6,598 bases of DNA from an uncultured Clostridia bacterium (GTDB lineage Bacteria; Bacillota; Clostridia; Oscillospirales; Ruminococcaceae). This document shows, piece after piece, positions 5,078 through 6,598 of the stretch; position 1 is the first letter of the stretch; every line of letters begins with the position of its first letter. The position numbers and the translations under genes are program-made. The notes below the pieces were generated by a model. The model was not told the origin of the DNA. It did not search any database and saw only the letters and a list, made by a program, of their open reading frames with translations. Location of the stretch: NCBI GenBank assembly GCA_947176675.1, contig CAMWRN010000138.1:1-6598 (forward strand), given 5' to 3'.

Positions 5078-6171
5078 ACGGTACTGCCGAACATTTCGCA
5101 GAGGCTCCTGCGGAAACAAAGCCAAAGAAAAAAAGACACGTTTACTCTATAGTACTGCTGGGAATTTTCACCTTACTGATGTTTATGTCCACGCTTGTCT
5201 GGGATTTCACTTGGGAACAGCTTGAACTGTACGAAGCGGGTCATATAAGGCACGCCGAGGAAAAGCTTTCCGAGAAATTTCGTCTCAATCAAATCGACGT
5301 TATACTTGACGAAAAGTGTATTGAATACGACCTCTTCAACCGCCGCGAGGACTACATGACCTACATGCTTGACGTTTTCGGAAACGACTACACCTCCGCA
5401 AAAATAATAAAGGGCAGAACTTTGGAGGACGGTTCGGTACTGTACGACGTCCGGCTCGGAAACACAAAATTTGCGGAGTATGCTCTTTTCAAAAACGGCA
5501 ACAACTGGAACTACACCTCCGCTGACCTTAACGATGAGCTTTTTGTTAAGACCCATTCGGTAAAGGTAGTCGTTCCCGAAAGCGCGGAGGTTCGTGCGAA
5601 CGGAAGTATCCTGCCAGACGAATTTGTTTCCGATGAAGAATATACGATACACGATTTCGATGATCTGGACGACAAAAGTCTGATACCGCGTTTCACTGTG
5701 TACGACACGGGAGCGGTCTTTATCAGCGAGCCTGAGGTCAAGGTATACGGCGAAAGCGGAAACGAGCTTGTTATTTCCGAGGAAAAGAAAACGCTTCGCG
5801 CGCTTCCGGAACCGACGACGGAACAACTTGCGGAAATAAAGTCCGCAGCCGAGGAAGCCGCCATTGCCTACGCAATGTATATAACGCAGGACACGTCCTT
5901 TGAGCCGCTGAAAAAATATCTTGTGGAGGACTCTGAGCTGTACCGCAGGATAAAAGGCTTCTACCATGACTGGTACCGCGACCACACCACCACCTATGAC
6001 AACGTGGTTTTCTCTGACATTGTGATGTACGACGAGGAGCACTTCACGCTGCACATCGAGTTTGATTACCATGTCAACATCGGATACCGCGTGAACGATT
6101 ACGAAGTGGAGTATACTATGTCCATGATAAAGATAGACGGAGTCTGGAAGATAGCAGGAATGATAATGTAG
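5074..6171 (+). CDS. Single-pass membrane protein with large extracytoplasmic region, unknown function
   Basis: 365 residues; I do not recognise a named family. A Lys/Arg-rich cytoplasmic stretch (KPKKKRH, 16-22) precedes one membrane segment at about 24-43, so residues 45-365 should lie outside. The outer part seems to have three regions: 50-155, 160-240 (beta-rich, starting VKVVVPESAEVRANG) and 248-365. The last, with helices followed by strands and the ending VEYTMSMIKIDGVWKIAGMIM, looks like an NTF2-like fold; region 50-155, ending YALFKNGNNWNYTS, may be a second diverged copy. Similar layouts occur in TcaA/YvbJ-type envelope proteins, but I see no N-terminal zinc ribbon, so this is only a guess. 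ATGA overlaps the stop of the glycosidase gene by 4 nt, and GGAAGGGGG (5056-5064) is a strong ribosome binding site. As the last gene of the operon it may be an accessory or scaffold protein for the glycan enzymes. Confidence 0.8.
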   Translation: MNGTAEHFAEAPAETKPKKKRHVYSIVLLGIFTLLMFMSTLVWDFTWEQLELYEAGHIRHAEEKLSEKFRLNQIDVILDEKCIEYDLFNRREDYMTYMLDVFGNDYTSAKIIKGRTLEDGSVLYDVRLGNTKFAEYALFKNGNNWNYTSADLNDELFVKTHSVKVVVPESAEVRANGSILPDEFVSDEEYTIHDFDDLDDKSLIPRFTVYDTGAVFISEPEVKVYGESGNELVISEEKKTLRALPEPTTEQLAEIKSAAEEAAIAYAMYITQDTSFEPLKKYLVEDSELYRRIKGFYHDWYRDHTTTYDNVVFSDIVMYDEEHFTLHIEFDYHVNIGYRVNDYEVEYTMSMIKIDGVWKIAGMIM

Positions 6172-6195
6172 ACACGAACCGTATTGCAAAAAAAT

Positions 6196-6240
6196 AAAAA
6201 TCAGCGTTCCTTATTCGTACATTCGGAACGCTGATTTTTT
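6196..6240. terminator. Bidirectional Rho-independent terminator
   Basis: Arms 6196-6210 (AAAAATCAGCGTTCC) and 6225-6239 (GGAACGCTGATTTTT) are perfectly complementary over 15 bp with a 14-nt loop. T-runs appear on both strands, so it can end the + strand operon (stop at 6171) and the - strand transcript arriving from 6334. Confidence 0.93.
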
Positions 6241-6332
6241 CAATTTGCGGTTATATCCAAGGCGAAATATCCGTCACAAAAGCAAAGCTCCGGCTCGGAG
6301 GACTGCCGCCAATAGAGTTTGCTTTCGGTCAT
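6240..6332 (-). CDS. Possible 30-residue small protein downstream of the regulator
   Basis: On the minus strand an ATG (6332-6330) follows the stop of the preceding gene after one base and opens a frame of 30 codons, MTESKLYWRQ..., ending at TGA (6242-6240) exactly where the terminator's T-run begins. GAGG (near 6340-6345) lies at a usable distance. The product is acidic and aromatic with a CFC motif (residues 17-19) and no membrane segment. The tight fit between stop codon, start and terminator argues for translation, but 30 codons can be open by chance, and it might be the remnant of a longer gene. Confidence 0.4.
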   Translation of the reverse strand: MTESKLYWRQSSEPELCFCDGYFALDITAN

Positions 6333-6333
6333 T

Positions 6334-6597
6334 TTATTCGCCTCGCTTTTTTACGGGCATCATCAAATCAAGCGTTACTTCCAGCTCGGTTTCGGGATCC
6401 CAGCCGTTATGAGCGTTGTATATCCAGTTAATGTGTTCTTCAAGGCTGCCGCCCATTATTTCCTCGTTTCCCCGCCAGTCGAAGTCGTACTTGTCGCTGT
6501 CGTGTACCCATTTCCACAAATCGTTCCAGCGGGAAAATTCGGGGAAATGAATGTTAAGCACGGCAAAAAGTCCTCCGTCAAAATGCTTTTTAGTAAG
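6334..6597 (-). CDS. GyrI-like effector-binding domain, C-terminal end of a regulator (start outside window)
   Basis: The minus-strand frame is open to the window edge, giving 87 residues of C-terminal sequence. Visible blocks are FDGGLFAVLNIHF, WNDLWKWVHDSDKYDF, GSLEEHINW, and ELEVTLDLMMPVKK at the end. This order (Gly-Gly-x-Tyr/Phe-Ala-Val strand, Trp-x-x-Leu-x-x-Trp helix, Glu-Glu-His/Tyr, then a strand ending in PVK/PIK) is typical of the GyrI-like small-molecule-binding domain at the C-terminus of many MerR- and AraC-type regulators in Clostridia. The DNA-binding part, if present, lies beyond the window. A GTG at 6561-6559 could serve as a start, but it falls inside the first conserved strand, so the gene almost certainly begins further upstream. 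Confidence 0.72.
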   Translation of the reverse strand, partial: LTKKHFDGGLFAVLNIHFPEFSRWNDLWKWVHDSDKYDFDWRGNEEIMGGSLEEHINWIYNAHNGWDPETELEVTLDLMMPVKKRGE

Positions 6598-6598
6598 A

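Noticed and set aside
4430..5125. 231-codon open frame on the minus strand
   Set aside because: It is antisense to the phosphodiester glycosidase gene, which has clear family motifs along its length.
5173..6189. 338-codon open frame on the minus strand
   Set aside because: It is antisense to the well-supported membrane protein gene with its own strong ribosome binding site and coupled start; the Val/Arg/Phe-rich translation is typical of a shadow frame.
6334..6561. Complete 75-residue protein starting at GTG 6561
   Set aside because: The frame stays open upstream to the window edge and the upstream residues (FDGGLFA) belong to the conserved first strand of the GyrI-like domain, so this is a fragment of a longer gene.

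Overview
The window looks like a chromosomal segment of a Gram-positive gut or rumen anaerobe, most likely class Clostridia (Ruminococcus / Oscillospiraceae-like). This is an inference from mid-range base composition, AGGAG-type ribosome binding sites, sigma-A promoters ending in TATAAT, hairpin-plus-T-run terminators, a LytTR regulator, a fused GT2-GtrA glycosyltransferase and a secreted phosphodiester glycosidase. There is no phage, insertion sequence, CRISPR, tRNA or rRNA signal.

Layout. (1) 2-826, + strand: the C-terminal half of L-fucose isomerase, cut by the window edge. (2) 849-886: a hairpin with A- and T-runs that can terminate transcription from both sides. (3) 924-1652, - strand: a LytTR DNA-binding regulator with a degenerate receiver domain and no visible histidine kinase. 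(4) 1653-2077: a divergent intergenic region holding a promoter in each direction, three GTCAC motifs spaced 21-22 bp apart, a 12-bp palindrome, and a leader of about 220 nt with several possible helices ahead of the next gene. (5) 2078-2701, + strand: a 207-residue soluble protein I do not recognise, closed by a 16-bp perfect-stem terminator. (6) 2952-6171, + strand: three tightly packed genes encoding a GT2 glycosyltransferase fused to a GtrA membrane domain, a membrane-anchored phosphodiester glycosidase (NAGPA/DUF2233 family) and a single-pass membrane protein with a large outside part. They have their own promoter at 2884-2912 and a terminator at 6196-6240. (7) 6240-6597, - strand: the C-terminal end of a regulator with a GyrI-like effector-binding domain (start outside the window), followed by a possible 30-residue small ORF.

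How the parts may work together. The LytTR gene, the repeats beside it and the divergent unknown gene form a compact candidate regulatory module: tandem sites with two-helical-turn spacing are what LytTR proteins are known to bind. The three-gene operon reads as a cell-envelope glycosylation unit: a cytoplasmic enzyme that charges a lipid carrier with sugar, a GtrA domain that may help flip it, and an exported enzyme acting on sugar-phosphodiester bonds, plus an accessory membrane protein of unknown role. The most novel candidates are the structured leader with its unknown 207-residue product, and the operon's third gene.
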